DNA of 64,000 nt. It comes from UBA11872 sp965198285 (GTDB lineage Bacteria > Chloroflexota > UBA11872). The DNA is taken from assembly GCA_965198285.1 (NCBI GenBank), contig OZ240251.1:3162001-3226000 (forward strand). The letters are read 5' to 3'. Shown in pieces: positions 44,962 through 53,429 of this stretch. A program made the position numbers and the translations under genes. Positions within the stretch are counted from its first letter, which is position 1; the number at the start of each line of letters is the position of its first letter. The notes beneath the pieces are model-generated. The model saw only the letters and a list, made by a program, of their open reading frames with translations, was not told the DNA's origin and did not search any database.

Positions 44962-46478
44962 TAGACTGGTGGGCCGGGGTTGTAGTTGGGTGGGGCCAGG
45001 CCGGGAACCATGTGTTCGTGGGGGCGGCCGGTGATGAGGCGCGAGCCGTCGGTGAAGCCTTCGGGGCGATCGCGCAACTGTTCGATCAGGCGCTGACGCC
45101 AGGGGCCGAGATCGGTCTGTGAGGAGAGGTCACGCTCCTCAAACGGGTCGTTGCGGACGTCGAACAAGAGTTCCTGGCCGGTCTGGCTTTCCCAGATGTA
45201 TTTGTGACTGTCGCTGACAAGGGAGTGCCAGCCGCGCGCCCACTGCTGTTCGGCGGGCGGCGGTTCATTGGGCGTTGTGCCGAGCGCAAGTTCAGAGCGG
45301 GCGCCGCTGGCGTATTCCAGGTGTAGCGCGTCTCGCCAAGCCGGTGACTGGCCGCGGACCAGGGGAACGAGACTGCGACCGGTGACCGAGGGCGGAATCT
45401 TGCCGCCGGCGGCATCGATGAGGGTGGGCATGAGATCCTGCAAGCCTACCGGCTGGTCGAGAACCTGTGCGCGCGGGGCGCCCCATTCCTCCGGCGGGTT
45501 GATGAGAAACGGAATGCCGGCCGAGCCCTCGAACGGATAGCTCTTGGCGATGTGGTAGTGGTCACCCAGCATCTCGCCGTGGTCGCTGACGAAGACGATC
45601 AGCGTGTCCTCCAGGACGCCCTGGTCACGCATGTACTGGAAGAGGCGGCTCAACTGCATGTCGATGTGGTTGATCATGCCGAAGTAGGCGGCGCGCATGT
45701 AGTGCATTGGTAGCGGGTCGAGATTCATGCCACGGCGGTAGAAGCGCCGCTCGGAGCGAACCTCGGGGTCGACGCCGCGATTCGGGCCCTTCCAAGGCTC
45801 CACCCAGTCGCCGATGACAGGCTGCGGCAGATCCATGTCCGCGTAGCGGTCAAAGAAGAACTTTGGCGGCGTGAAGGGCGGATGGGGATCGATAAAGGAG
45901 AGGTTGAGAAAGAACGGCTGGCTGGGGTCGCGTCGCTCCAGGAAATTAATGGCGCGGGAGACACACCAGAAGGTGTGGGTGAGTTCCTCAGGCAGGTGGT
46001 TGGGGCGGCCGATCCAGCCGTTGGGAGTGGCACCGTGAGCCATGGCCCAGCGGTCGAGCGGAATCTCGCCGTGCAGCCAGTCGAGATAGTCGTTGCCTTC
46101 CCCGCGCGTCGAGTCGGCCAGTTCCATGGCGTCAAAGCCAAAGCGGCGGCGCTGCGGGTACAGATGTATCTTCCCGATCATGCGGGTCTCGTAACCCGCC
46201 TTGCCCAGTTCGCCGGCCAGGGTGGCAGGCGGATCCCAGTGCATGCCGCCGGTCATGCCGACCATGCCGTTGACGCACGGCGCCTGGCCGGACATGAGCA
46301 CTCGGCGAGCGGGAATGCAGGCCGGGGACTCGGTGTAGCCGCGGCGGAAGCGGGTGCCGGTGGCGCCGATCCAGTCCATGCTGGGGGTCTGCAGGACGGG
46401 GTGATCAGCGATGCCCAGCGCGTCGTTGCGCTGTTGATCGGTCATGATCAGCAGGATGTGCGGTTGCTTGCTGGCCAT
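44958..46478 (-). CDS. Type I sulfatase (5), tandem paralogue
   Basis: 506 residues. Formylglycine motif CIPAR (Cys54) within TESPACIPARRVLMSG. Metal residues are in IMTDQQRNDALG and FVSDHGEMLGDHYHIAKSYPFEGS. No signal peptide. GGAG lies 7 nt before ATG 46478; the longer frame to 46634 runs into the upstream gene and was rejected. It is 11 bp downstream of sulfatase 6 and very similar to it over the whole length (shared ELADSTRGEGNDYLDWL-like and WAMAHGATPNGWIGRPNHL blocks). The pair is therefore a tandem duplication in one operon. Confidence 0.92.
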   Translation of the reverse strand: MASKQPHILLIMTDQQRNDALGIADHPVLQTPSMDWIGATGTRFRRGYTESPACIPARRVLMSGQAPCVNGMVGMTGGMHWDPPATLAGELGKAGYETRMIGKIHLYPQRRRFGFDAMELADSTRGEGNDYLDWLHGEIPLDRWAMAHGATPNGWIGRPNHLPEELTHTFWCVSRAINFLERRDPSQPFFLNLSFIDPHPPFTPPKFFFDRYADMDLPQPVIGDWVEPWKGPNRGVDPEVRSERRFYRRGMNLDPLPMHYMRAAYFGMINHIDMQLSRLFQYMRDQGVLEDTLIVFVSDHGEMLGDHYHIAKSYPFEGSAGIPFLINPPEEWGAPRAQVLDQPVGLQDLMPTLIDAAGGKIPPSVTGRSLVPLVRGQSPAWRDALHLEYASGARSELALGTTPNEPPPAEQQWARGWHSLVSDSHKYIWESQTGQELLFDVRNDPFEERDLSSQTDLGPWRQRLIEQLRDRPEGFTDGSRLITGRPHEHMVPGLAPPNYNPGPPVY

Positions 46479-46489
46479 TGCGCGCTCCG

Positions 46490-47947
46490 CTAGAGCTTTG
46501 GCCGGGTGACGGTGATGCCCGCCGGGACCTTGGTGGGCACCATGTGCTCGTGCGTCTGACCGGGTATCAGACGCTGGCCGTCGGTAAAGCCTTCGGGCCG
46601 GTCGCGCAGCACCTCGATCAGATGCTCGCGCCAAGGCTGGAGATCGGCCTGCGCGGAGAGATCGCGCTCCTCGAGCGGGTCCTCGTGCAGGTCGAAGACA
46701 AATTCACGACCGGTCTGGCTCATCCAGATGTACTTGTAGCGCTGGTCAACCAGCCAATGATTGCCGTCCACGTAGCGGTACATGCCGGCGTGCTCGCCGT
46801 GCAGGTATCTGCGCCAGTCGGCGTCCTCCCCGCGCATGAGCGGGAGGAGACTGCGGCCGCTGACGGACTCGGGAATCGGCGCGCCGACGGCCTCAAGAAT
46901 GGTGGGCATGACGTCCTGAAGGCCGACTGGCTGATCGCGGACGACCTCGCGCGGTAGCCCCATGCGCTGGGGGGCTCGGGCCAGGAAGGGGACGCGGGCG
47001 GAGGCGTCGAGCGCCCGGCACTTGGAGTACATCTGGTGGTCGCCCAGCATCTCGCCGTGGTCGCTGACGAAGACGATGAAGGTCTCCTCCAGCAAACCGT
47101 TGTCGCGCATGTACTGGAAGAGCCGGCTCATCTGCATGTCGATGTGGTTGATCATTCCGTAGTAGGCGGCGCGGAGGTGGTGCATGGCGTCCGGGTCGAT
47201 GGGGCCGCGCTGGCCATACGGGCCCTTTTCCGCCGGGATGCCGCGCGGTGGTCCGTCCCACGGTTCCATCCAGTCGCCCATGGCCGGCTCGGGCAGGTCC
47301 ATCGCGGCGTAGCGGTCGTAGAACCAGTCGGGCGGAGTCATCGGCGGATGGGGATCGATGAAGGAGACGTTGAGGAAGAAGGGGCAGGAGGGGTCGCGCT
47401 TTTCGAGGTACTCGATAGCGCGGGAGACGCACCAGAAGGTGTGGGTCTTCTCCTCGGGCAGGTGGTTGGGTCGACCGATCCAGCCGTTGGGTGTTGCGCC
47501 GTGGGCCATGGCCCAGCGGTCGAGGGGGAACTCACCCTGCAGCCAGTCGAGGTACTCGTTGTCGTCGGCGCGGGTGGAGTCGGCCAGTTCCATGACGTCA
47601 AACCCGAAGCGGTGGCGCTTCGGGTGCAAGTGGAGCTTGCCGACCATGCGGGTTTCGTAGCCGGCGGCGCGGAGTTCGCCGGCCAGGGTGGCGGGCGGGT
47701 CCCAGGGGGCGCTCATGAAGCCGACCATGCCGTCCTCGTCGGGCGGGCGGCCGGACATGAGGACGCGGCGGGCGGGGATGCAGGACGGGGATTCGGAGTA
47801 GCCGCGGCGGAAGAAGGTGCCCGAGGCGCCCAGCCAATCCATGGCGGGGGTTTGCAGCACGGGGTGGCCGTCGATCCCCAGGCAGTCGCCTCGCTGCTGG
47901 TCGGTGATGATGAGCAGCACGTTGGGCCGGCTCTGGTCCTGGCTCAT
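46490..47947 (-). CDS. Type I sulfatase (6), tandem paralogue
   Basis: 485 residues. Formylglycine motif CIPAR (Cys56). TDQQRGDCLG and VSDHGEMLGDHQMYSKCRALDAS are metal-site segments; WAMAHGATPNGWIGRPNHL is shared with sulfatase 5. The start ATG 47947 (MSQDQSRPNVLL) has no clear ribosome site; the long open frame to 48487 reads through a strong hairpin and has no family similarity. No signal peptide. It is first gene of the pair. The duplicated pair has diverged mainly in the insert after the metal site, suggesting different sulfate-ester substrates. Confidence 0.9.
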   Translation of the reverse strand: MSQDQSRPNVLLIITDQQRGDCLGIDGHPVLQTPAMDWLGASGTFFRRGYSESPSCIPARRVLMSGRPPDEDGMVGFMSAPWDPPATLAGELRAAGYETRMVGKLHLHPKRHRFGFDVMELADSTRADDNEYLDWLQGEFPLDRWAMAHGATPNGWIGRPNHLPEEKTHTFWCVSRAIEYLEKRDPSCPFFLNVSFIDPHPPMTPPDWFYDRYAAMDLPEPAMGDWMEPWDGPPRGIPAEKGPYGQRGPIDPDAMHHLRAAYYGMINHIDMQMSRLFQYMRDNGLLEETFIVFVSDHGEMLGDHQMYSKCRALDASARVPFLARAPQRMGLPREVVRDQPVGLQDVMPTILEAVGAPIPESVSGRSLLPLMRGEDADWRRYLHGEHAGMYRYVDGNHWLVDQRYKYIWMSQTGREFVFDLHEDPLEERDLSAQADLQPWREHLIEVLRDRPEGFTDGQRLIPGQTHEHMVPTKVPAGITVTRPKL

Positions 47948-48119
47948 GCGGGGCGTCCCGTGGGCAGGCAGTGCCTGACGGTACCGCTCCCGGGCGTGCG
48001 GCTCAACTGCGCCGACTGAACGCTCCCCTGACGTGGTTGGGGAACAGGCATCGTTGGTCTCCAGGCGAGGGGCCCACATCGTCTCTCGCACCCGGTGTGT
48101 GCCTGGGGGTGAAGGGGGG

Positions 48120-48174
48120 AACTGTCTCTCGCCAGCCCGAACCCCAGAGGGGTTCGGGCTGGCGAGAGACAGTT
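48120..48174. repeat. Perfect 26-bp inverted repeat, 3-nt loop
   Basis: The left arm (48120-48145) starts AACTGTCTCTCGCC and the right arm (48149-48174) ends GGCGAGAGACAGTT. The loop is AGA and the right arm runs into TTTTT (48173-48177). No gene on the plus strand ends upstream, so it is not an ordinary terminator. It may be a MITE-like or REP-type palindrome, or the terminator of an unseen RNA. Confidence 0.85.
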
Positions 48175-48375
48175 TTTGGCAGATTTTTGCGGTGAGATTC
48201 CAGACTGCCTGGGGCAGACGCGGGGCGGAGGAGGGAATGGGGCACGTGGCCGGGGAACGGGTTGGCGAGACCATGCAGCGGCGACTGCCGCGGGGCTCGC
48301 GGCGGAGGCCGAAGCGCAAACTCGGGAAGAGGTCGGCGGCAGCGAGCGCGCGAAGCGGAGTTGCGGCGCAATGCG

Positions 48376-48557
48376 GAGTTTCTTCCAGGAAACTCATGAG
48401 CTGGCGCAGGGCCTGTCGAAGTCCGAGCCAGGGCGTGCTGGGGGGCGCTGGAGGGGGACCCAGGATGGAGGCACCGGCGAGGGCCAAGAGGGATCTCCAA
48501 GACGTGTTGCGTAAAGGTCTCGTTTAGTGTACACTATCTGCATACCGAAGGCAAGAC
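48376..48557. repeat. Dispersed repeat, diverged copy C
   Basis: The palindrome GAGTTTC-TTCCAG-GAAACTC is near-identical in 20 nt to GAGTTTC…GAAACTC in copy A. About 150 nt later, 48529-48557 aligns with the GTACACT…GGCAAG core of copies A and B (4760-4788, 8840-8868). The 12-bp perfect palindrome TAGTGTACACTA lies at 48525-48536. Confidence 0.5.
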
Positions 48558-48783
48558 GAGGGAGGAGCGAGGGGCAGGAGCAAGGCCTCGGCGACCCAGA
48601 TGGCTGGGCGCGACGAGTACCGGTTGGCTGGGGACCGGACACGCGCATGGTCCAGCGTGGGGCGCTCAGTGCGCGGGCAGGAGCCAGTGATACCTGGGCG
48701 GCAGTCAGGGATGGGAATCGCAACGCCGGAGGAACGTTGGCGGGCCGGCGGCGGGGTGTGTGATTCGGGGCGGGCGAGTCGCG

Positions 48784-49368
48784 CTAAGGGACTGTTTGTG
48801 GGAGGCGCTCGAGGATTCGGTCGAGTTTGTCGTTGGTTTGACGAACCTCGGATCGGAGCTCGCCGATGTCGGCATGCATTTCAGTTCGCAATTCCTGGAA
48901 GTCGGCCTTGACGTCGGTGCGCAGGTCCTGGATGTCGGTCTTGACCTCGGTGCGAAGGTCCTTGATGTCGGTTTTGACCTCGGACCGGAGAATCTGGATG
49001 TCGGCCTTCACCTCGGTCCGCAGTTCCTGGATATCGGTCTTCACCTCGGTCCGCAGATCGCTGACCTCGGTTCGCACTAGTTGGACGTCGGCTTTCACCT
49101 CGGTTCGTAGATCTTGGACCTCGGTCCGTACTAGTTGGGCGTTGTCCTTCACTTCGGTTCGCAGGCCCTCGTTGCCGGCCTTTACCTCGGTCCGAACGCT
49201 CTGGATGTCGGTGTGCAGCCGCGTTCCCTGGTCACGGACATCAATGTGCAGTTCACGAAGTCGGTCGTCGCAGCCGACGACGCCCTGCTCGACGCCGCCG
49301 AGGCGCATGCCAACTCTCCAGGCCGCACCGGCTACGGCAAAAACCAGGGTGAGGCCGACGGTGATCAT
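48784..49368 (-). CDS. Membrane-anchored coiled-coil protein of 11-residue repeats
   Basis: 194 residues from ATG 49368, which has no ribosome site. An AAGGAG lies ~36 nt further up, so a slightly longer non-ATG start is possible. One N-terminal helix (MITVGLTLVFAVAGAAW) is followed by a charged region. Then a run of units RTEVKxDIQxL covers residues ~59-175: nine or so 11-residue units with two 7-residue units (RTEVQDL, RTEVSDL), ending in TNDKLDRILERLP. This predicts a long membrane-tethered coiled coil facing the cytoplasm. It is divergent from the DUF2330 gene. Function unknown; similar repeats occur in DUF1640-like and apolipoprotein-like proteins. Confidence 0.72.
   Translation of the reverse strand: MITVGLTLVFAVAGAAWRVGMRLGGVEQGVVGCDDRLRELHIDVRDQGTRLHTDIQSVRTEVKAGNEGLRTEVKDNAQLVRTEVQDLRTEVKADVQLVRTEVSDLRTEVKTDIQELRTEVKADIQILRSEVKTDIKDLRTEVKTDIQDLRTDVKADFQELRTEMHADIGELRSEVRQTNDKLDRILERLPQTVP
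48844..49194 (-). repeat. 33-nt tandem repeats within the coiled-coil gene
   Basis: About ten degenerate 33-nt units (with two 21-nt units) built around GACCTCGGT(C/G)CG on the plus strand encode the RTEV…L repeats. Slippage could alter the coil length. Confidence 0.8.
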
Positions 49369-49563
49369 GGTGACGACGATGGGTGTGGCGTCCGTGGCGG
49401 TTCTCCTTGTCAGGTAGCCACGCGTCGCCGGTGCGCTCCGCCAGCACGCTCTCGGCCCGTGGCTCGGAAGGATTGCGAACCGGCCGCCCACGGCCCGTCG
49501 CTTGTTTGTATCAGGCGGCAGCTGCCGTAGTCAATCCAGAGGTGTCGTGGAACGATTCGGGCC

Positions 49564-50970
49564 ATGCGTGCGTACTATCTACCGGAGCGGCGAGGAGTAC
49601 CTGAGCACATGTCGAATTCAGCGGTCGGTTCAGAAGGCTGGCGTGGGCGTGGCGGGCGCACGATTGGTGGGGCGCTTTCGCTGCGGTCGGTGAGCAGGCC
49701 GGTGCCGGCGAGGCTGTGGGCGCTAGGGCTGCTAGCCGTGCTTGCCGCGATCGTTGCCGTTTTGGCATCGACTCAGCCGGCGTGGGCGTGCGGCGGGTTT
49801 TTCTGCACGACCACGCCGGTGGATCAGAACGCCGAGCGGATCATCTTCACGCAGAACGGCGACGGGACCGTGTCGGCCTACGTGCAGATCGAGTACACCG
49901 GATCGGCGCCGGACTTCTCGTGGATATTGCCGCTGCCGGAAGCCATCGATGTGGAGTCCGTCCAGGTGCCCGAGGACGCCATGGCGGCTTTCCGGGAGCT
50001 CGAGGTGGCTACCGACCCCGTGTTCATAGCCCCCGATCTGCCTGAGTGCGTTCGTCGGGCGCCCCCACCGCCGATGGCTGCTGCACCCGCGGCAGTAACC
50101 GTCTTCGCCAGCGGCGAAGTAGGGCCTTATGGCTTCGACGTCGTGGGATCGGAGGATCCTGACGCGCTCGTTACGTGGCTCCGAGAAAACGGGTACCGAG
50201 TTACCGTGGCAATGGAGCCGCTAATCGACGTCTACGTAGACGAGCAGTTCGTGTTCCTGGCCATGAAGCTGCGTCCGGACAAAGGGGCCCAGGACGTGGA
50301 GCCGGTCAAGATCACGTACCCCTCTGAACGACCGATGATCCCTCTGCGACTCACCGCGGTCGCGGCGAATCCGGACATGGCCGTGATGGTCTGGATCTAT
50401 GCCGACCAGCAGGCGAAGGCCGCAAACTACGCGACGATGAACATCGAGAACGACGAACTCACTTTCTTCGGCCGGAGGCAGAGCAGCAATTATCGACGGC
50501 TTATGGGTGAAAAAGCAGACGAGTTCGGCGGGCGGGCGTTCATTACCGAGTTCGCCGCTCCCACGAGCGAACTGACAGTTACGCATCCGCTCCTGCAACA
50601 GTTGTCCCGTCGGTTCACCTACGTAACGCGGCTGAATACGGTTATCTCGCCCGAGGAAATGACCGTGGATCCAGTCTTCGACTACGACTCTCGGCTGAAG
50701 GACGTATCCAATATTCGAGATCTTTCCGGGATGACTGGCCTGTACCAGTGTGAGCGAGATGAACGAGCCAAGCCTGCGCTGGGACGGCTTCAATCATTCG
50801 GCGAATCCGTATTCGAAGCAATCGACGACGACGCGGGAGCCGAAGCCGGCGACGACTCCATCTCGGTTCGCACCCTGGTCACGGGAATCGTTTCCGGAGT
50901 CGTCGGGGCGCTGGTGCTGGGCGGGGCGGTGTATCTCGGCGTTCGGCTGGGTCGGCGGAGAAGGGAGTAG
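49564..50970 (+). CDS. DUF2330-family exported protein
   Basis: 468 residues. A hydrophobic N-terminal segment (ARLWALGLLAVLAAIVAVLAS) leads to QPAWACGGFFCTTTPVDQNAERIIF, the conserved DUF2330 start with three cysteines. The large extracellular part contains SWILPLPEAIDVESVQVP and IPLRLTAVAANPDMAVMVWIYA. A C-terminal helix (TLVTGIVSGVVGALVLGGAVYLG) and a basic tail (RLGRRRRE) anchor it in the membrane. Start ATG 49564 or 49609. The family function is unknown. It is divergent from the coiled-coil gene. Confidence 0.83.
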   Translation: MRAYYLPERRGVPEHMSNSAVGSEGWRGRGGRTIGGALSLRSVSRPVPARLWALGLLAVLAAIVAVLASTQPAWACGGFFCTTTPVDQNAERIIFTQNGDGTVSAYVQIEYTGSAPDFSWILPLPEAIDVESVQVPEDAMAAFRELEVATDPVFIAPDLPECVRRAPPPPMAAAPAAVTVFASGEVGPYGFDVVGSEDPDALVTWLRENGYRVTVAMEPLIDVYVDEQFVFLAMKLRPDKGAQDVEPVKITYPSERPMIPLRLTAVAANPDMAVMVWIYADQQAKAANYATMNIENDELTFFGRRQSSNYRRLMGEKADEFGGRAFITEFAAPTSELTVTHPLLQQLSRRFTYVTRLNTVISPEEMTVDPVFDYDSRLKDVSNIRDLSGMTGLYQCERDERAKPALGRLQSFGESVFEAIDDDAGAEAGDDSISVRTLVTGIVSGVVGALVLGGAVYLGVRLGRRRRE

Positions 50971-51168
50971 GCACGGCCCAAGTCGGGGAGTCGCTGATCA
51001 AGTATGCACGCACCGCTAGGAAGTTGCCGCACACCCGTGAGGCCGCGAACGCCTGCGGCCTGCAGTCATATCTGCTGTGCCCCCCAAGCCTAAGTCCACC
51101 GATCATGCGCGACGGATCGGCGCGAGCACTGGGGTAGTTGCACCCTTGAGCGAGGCGAGAATTGACGA

Positions 51169-52347
51169 CTAGGCGTCTTCTTCGTTGATTTCGTCCACAA
51201 TTTCCCCAATTCTAGGAGTGACGACCTCGATGAAATGTCTGAGCGTCTCAGCTAGCGTGGTGGCAAAAGCTTGGTCAAGTGCATTGCTGCGACGTGTTAC
51301 TCCAAGCTCCCCCCACCTGCTTTCCCACCATTGATCATCGTAGACGCGTAGATCAGCAAGCTTGTTTTCCAAGTCGTCGATTTCATTGCGGTGGTCCGAG
51401 AAACCTATGGTAGCTTGCCATGTATTTGAGTCATCATCACTTTCGGGATAGAGATTAATACGATAATGTAATCTCCAGTTACCCCAATACGGACGAGAAT
51501 ACCACACGTGCCAGTGGCGTACGGACGGGTTTCCACCAGCCCATCTGCTTGTCTTGTCTGGCTTAAGATGGTCAGGTAATCCGCTTATCGACTGGTCTGA
51601 AATTCCTCTGAGAAAGGGTGTAATATTATCGTTTCTGTTCCTTGCAATTGTCCGAGCCAGCTTACTGGCTCCTGGTCTCACAGATGCATTCTCGTTTGAC
51701 GAGTCGCCAGGCTTGATTATGTAATCATCTATTCCAGGTACGGGAATGATCGTGCTTGCCTGTATGTATAGTGAATCGTTTTCCTCGTCCTGGTACGGCG
51801 TGAGTTGGACGCAAGTGATCAGGTCTTCGCTTGGGGCTTTCTCATTCAGCCAGAGGGCGGCGGAGGTCACTTCAGGGGCAAATCTATGGCTGGCCAGGAT
51901 GATGCGTTGGTCGTTGTTCAAGGCGTTGAGATCATCTGAGTTGAAGTGTGACAGCAATCTGTCTAGGGCGTCTGTTTCGGACGTCTCTTCATGGTCGGCA
52001 AGCATACGAACGATGTCGTCCACGCCAGCGTGGCGGAGATAGCTGGCGTACTTGATGGCCTGCCAGTGGGCATCGGCGCCGGTGTCGTCGCGCTTCAGTT
52101 CGATGACGACCAGCTTGCCGTCCGCGTCCACCGCCAGCAGGTCCAGCCGCTCGTCCGTCCGGTCGAAACCGCTGAACTCCTTTCCGATGATCAACAGATC
52201 TTCGCCCAAGATGCCGGGGTTGGAGGCGATCCACTCCTGGATGTCGCGCCGCTCCCGAAACCCCAGGCGGGCGAAGTCGACTTCCGCGATCTTCTCGGAT
52301 TCGCGGTTCTCGGGGTTAATTCTGAAGAGCTGGGGTTCGGCGCTCAT
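51169..52347 (-). CDS. PD-(D/E)XK nuclease-like protein (2), NucS/DUF91 type
   Basis: 392 residues. The N-terminal domain has a likely active site RLDLLAVD (Asp69) … LVVIELKRDD (Glu83, Lys85), with HWQAIKYASYLRHAGVDD after it. RERRDIQEWIASNPGILGEDLLII upstream is typical of DUF91/NucS-like endonucleases. The C-terminal ~230 residues are unassigned. DNA for the first ~120 codons is GC-rich like the genome, while the rest (51169-51990) is much AT-richer, so the gene looks composite. It stands alone, with no modification enzyme nearby. Confidence 0.75.
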   Translation of the reverse strand: MSAEPQLFRINPENRESEKIAEVDFARLGFRERRDIQEWIASNPGILGEDLLIIGKEFSGFDRTDERLDLLAVDADGKLVVIELKRDDTGADAHWQAIKYASYLRHAGVDDIVRMLADHEETSETDALDRLLSHFNSDDLNALNNDQRIILASHRFAPEVTSAALWLNEKAPSEDLITCVQLTPYQDEENDSLYIQASTIIPVPGIDDYIIKPGDSSNENASVRPGASKLARTIARNRNDNITPFLRGISDQSISGLPDHLKPDKTSRWAGGNPSVRHWHVWYSRPYWGNWRLHYRINLYPESDDDSNTWQATIGFSDHRNEIDDLENKLADLRVYDDQWWESRWGELGVTRRSNALDQAFATTLAETLRHFIEVVTPRIGEIVDEINEEDA

Positions 52348-52470
52348 GTGCTGTTTCTCCGGCGTGTCAGGTCTGTGGAGGACGTTCTTGGTTCGACAGG
52401 CTCACCACGTATGGGAGTTAGCTCGCCGCGAACTCAGACGGGCTACTTTCCGTGGTCGGGGACAGGCAGC

Positions 52471-53151
52471 TTACGGCGAACGGGAGGATGCGGCCAGGAT
52501 CCGCCAACTCAGGGCGACGATGACCGCGGCGGTTAGTTGGGTGAGGATGAAGATGGCGGCGGATTGGGGAGCGATGCCGGAGAAGGTGTCGGTGAAGATG
52601 CGGCCGATGGACACGGCGGGGTTGGCTACGCCGGTGGATGAGGTGAAGTAGTAGGCGCCGGCCACGTAGGCGCCGACGGCACCGGGCAGGAAGTTGAAGG
52701 ACCGGGTGGCGACGAGGGTGAAGATGAGGCTTAGCAGGCCGACGGTGGCGACGAGGTCGCCGAGCCAGGTGATTGGGGCATCGCGGACGGTGCCGGAGAT
52801 TTCGGCAATTGGCAGCCCGAACATCAGGTTGGTCAGGAGCGTGCCGGCAATACCGCCGGCGATCTGGGCCGGGAGGTAGCTGGCGGCCTCACGCCAGGGA
52901 AGCTGCCCGACGGCGGCAGCCGTAAGGGTGACGGCGGGGTTGACGTGGGCGCCAGAAACGGGGCGTAGGGCAGCGATGATGGCGGCCAGGGCGAAGCCGG
53001 TGACCAGGGCGTTCTGGAGAAGCTGGAGGCCGGCGTCGTCGGGGCTGAGACGCTCGGCCATGATGCCGGAGCCGACGATGGCGATGAGGAGCCAGGCGGT
53101 ACCGAAGAATTCGGCCAATGTGCGAATTGGGAGGGATGGGGGTGATTTCAT
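52471..53151 (-). CDS. Aquaporin-family (MIP) channel
   Basis: 226 residues, six membrane helices and two NPA half-helices: SGAHVNPAVTLTA and GVANPAVSIGR. The N-terminal AEFFGTAWLLIAIVGSGIM is typical of the family. It carries water or small neutral solutes across the inner membrane. ATG 53151 (MKSPPSLPIRTLAEFF) was selected over a longer frame to 53235. The substrate class (water versus glycerol or arsenite) cannot be fixed by eye. It is alone; a REP-like palindrome lies upstream. Confidence 0.85.
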   Translation of the reverse strand: MKSPPSLPIRTLAEFFGTAWLLIAIVGSGIMAERLSPDDAGLQLLQNALVTGFALAAIIAALRPVSGAHVNPAVTLTAAAVGQLPWREAASYLPAQIAGGIAGTLLTNLMFGLPIAEISGTVRDAPITWLGDLVATVGLLSLIFTLVATRSFNFLPGAVGAYVAGAYYFTSSTGVANPAVSIGRIFTDTFSGIAPQSAAIFILTQLTAAVIVALSWRILAASSRSP

Positions 53152-53264
53152 CTCTGGGCGGTTTAGGGGTGGAAGGCCCTGTCCCAGCCGAAAAAGAGGC
53201 GAGTTGAGCGTCGAGGGTTGCTTGACCCGCCGCACGGTTGCGGTGCCCGGCAGCCACCCTCACC

Positions 53265-53293
53265 CCAGCCCTCTCCCTCAAGTGAGAGGGAGA
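53265..53293. repeat. REP-like palindrome
   Basis: TCTCCCTC (53272-53279) and GAGGGAGA (53286-53293) form an 8-bp stem with a 6-nt loop inside a CCCTCACCCCAGCCCTCTCC context. This is of a kind widely found as dispersed intergenic palindromes in high-GC genomes. Confidence 0.55.
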
Positions 53294-53429
53294 AAGAGCG
53301 GCACCGCGTCGCCCTAGCTCCCCGACGGATCGTCGCTGCCAGGCGGCGATCCGCAGCCCCGGCTTCTCGCTCAGGAGAGAGCGACGAGGGGAACCAGTTC
53401 TTGCGAGTAGCCACTAGCTGGCGTCGTGG

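Larger units (their letters stand above)
47948..48783. other. Non-coding region with large inverted repeat and repeat copy C
   Basis: 836 bp without a convincing gene. It holds a perfect 26-bp inverted repeat (48120-48174), a GAGTTTC/GAAACTC palindrome (48376-48395) resembling the one in repeat A, the palindrome TAGTGTACACTA (48525-48536), and a core relative of repeats A and B (48529-48557). Short frames starting near 48527 lack gene character. Confidence 0.6.

Noticed and set aside
47036..48019. 327-codon plus-strand frame over sulfatase 6
   Set aside because: Antisense shadow of a well-supported sulfatase gene.
47948..48487. N-terminal extension of sulfatase 6
   Set aside because: It would read through the perfect 26-bp hairpin and has no family similarity.
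48844..49194. Possible CRISPR array (regular ~33-nt repeats)
   Set aside because: Repeats are contiguous with no unique spacers, and encode an in-frame coiled coil.
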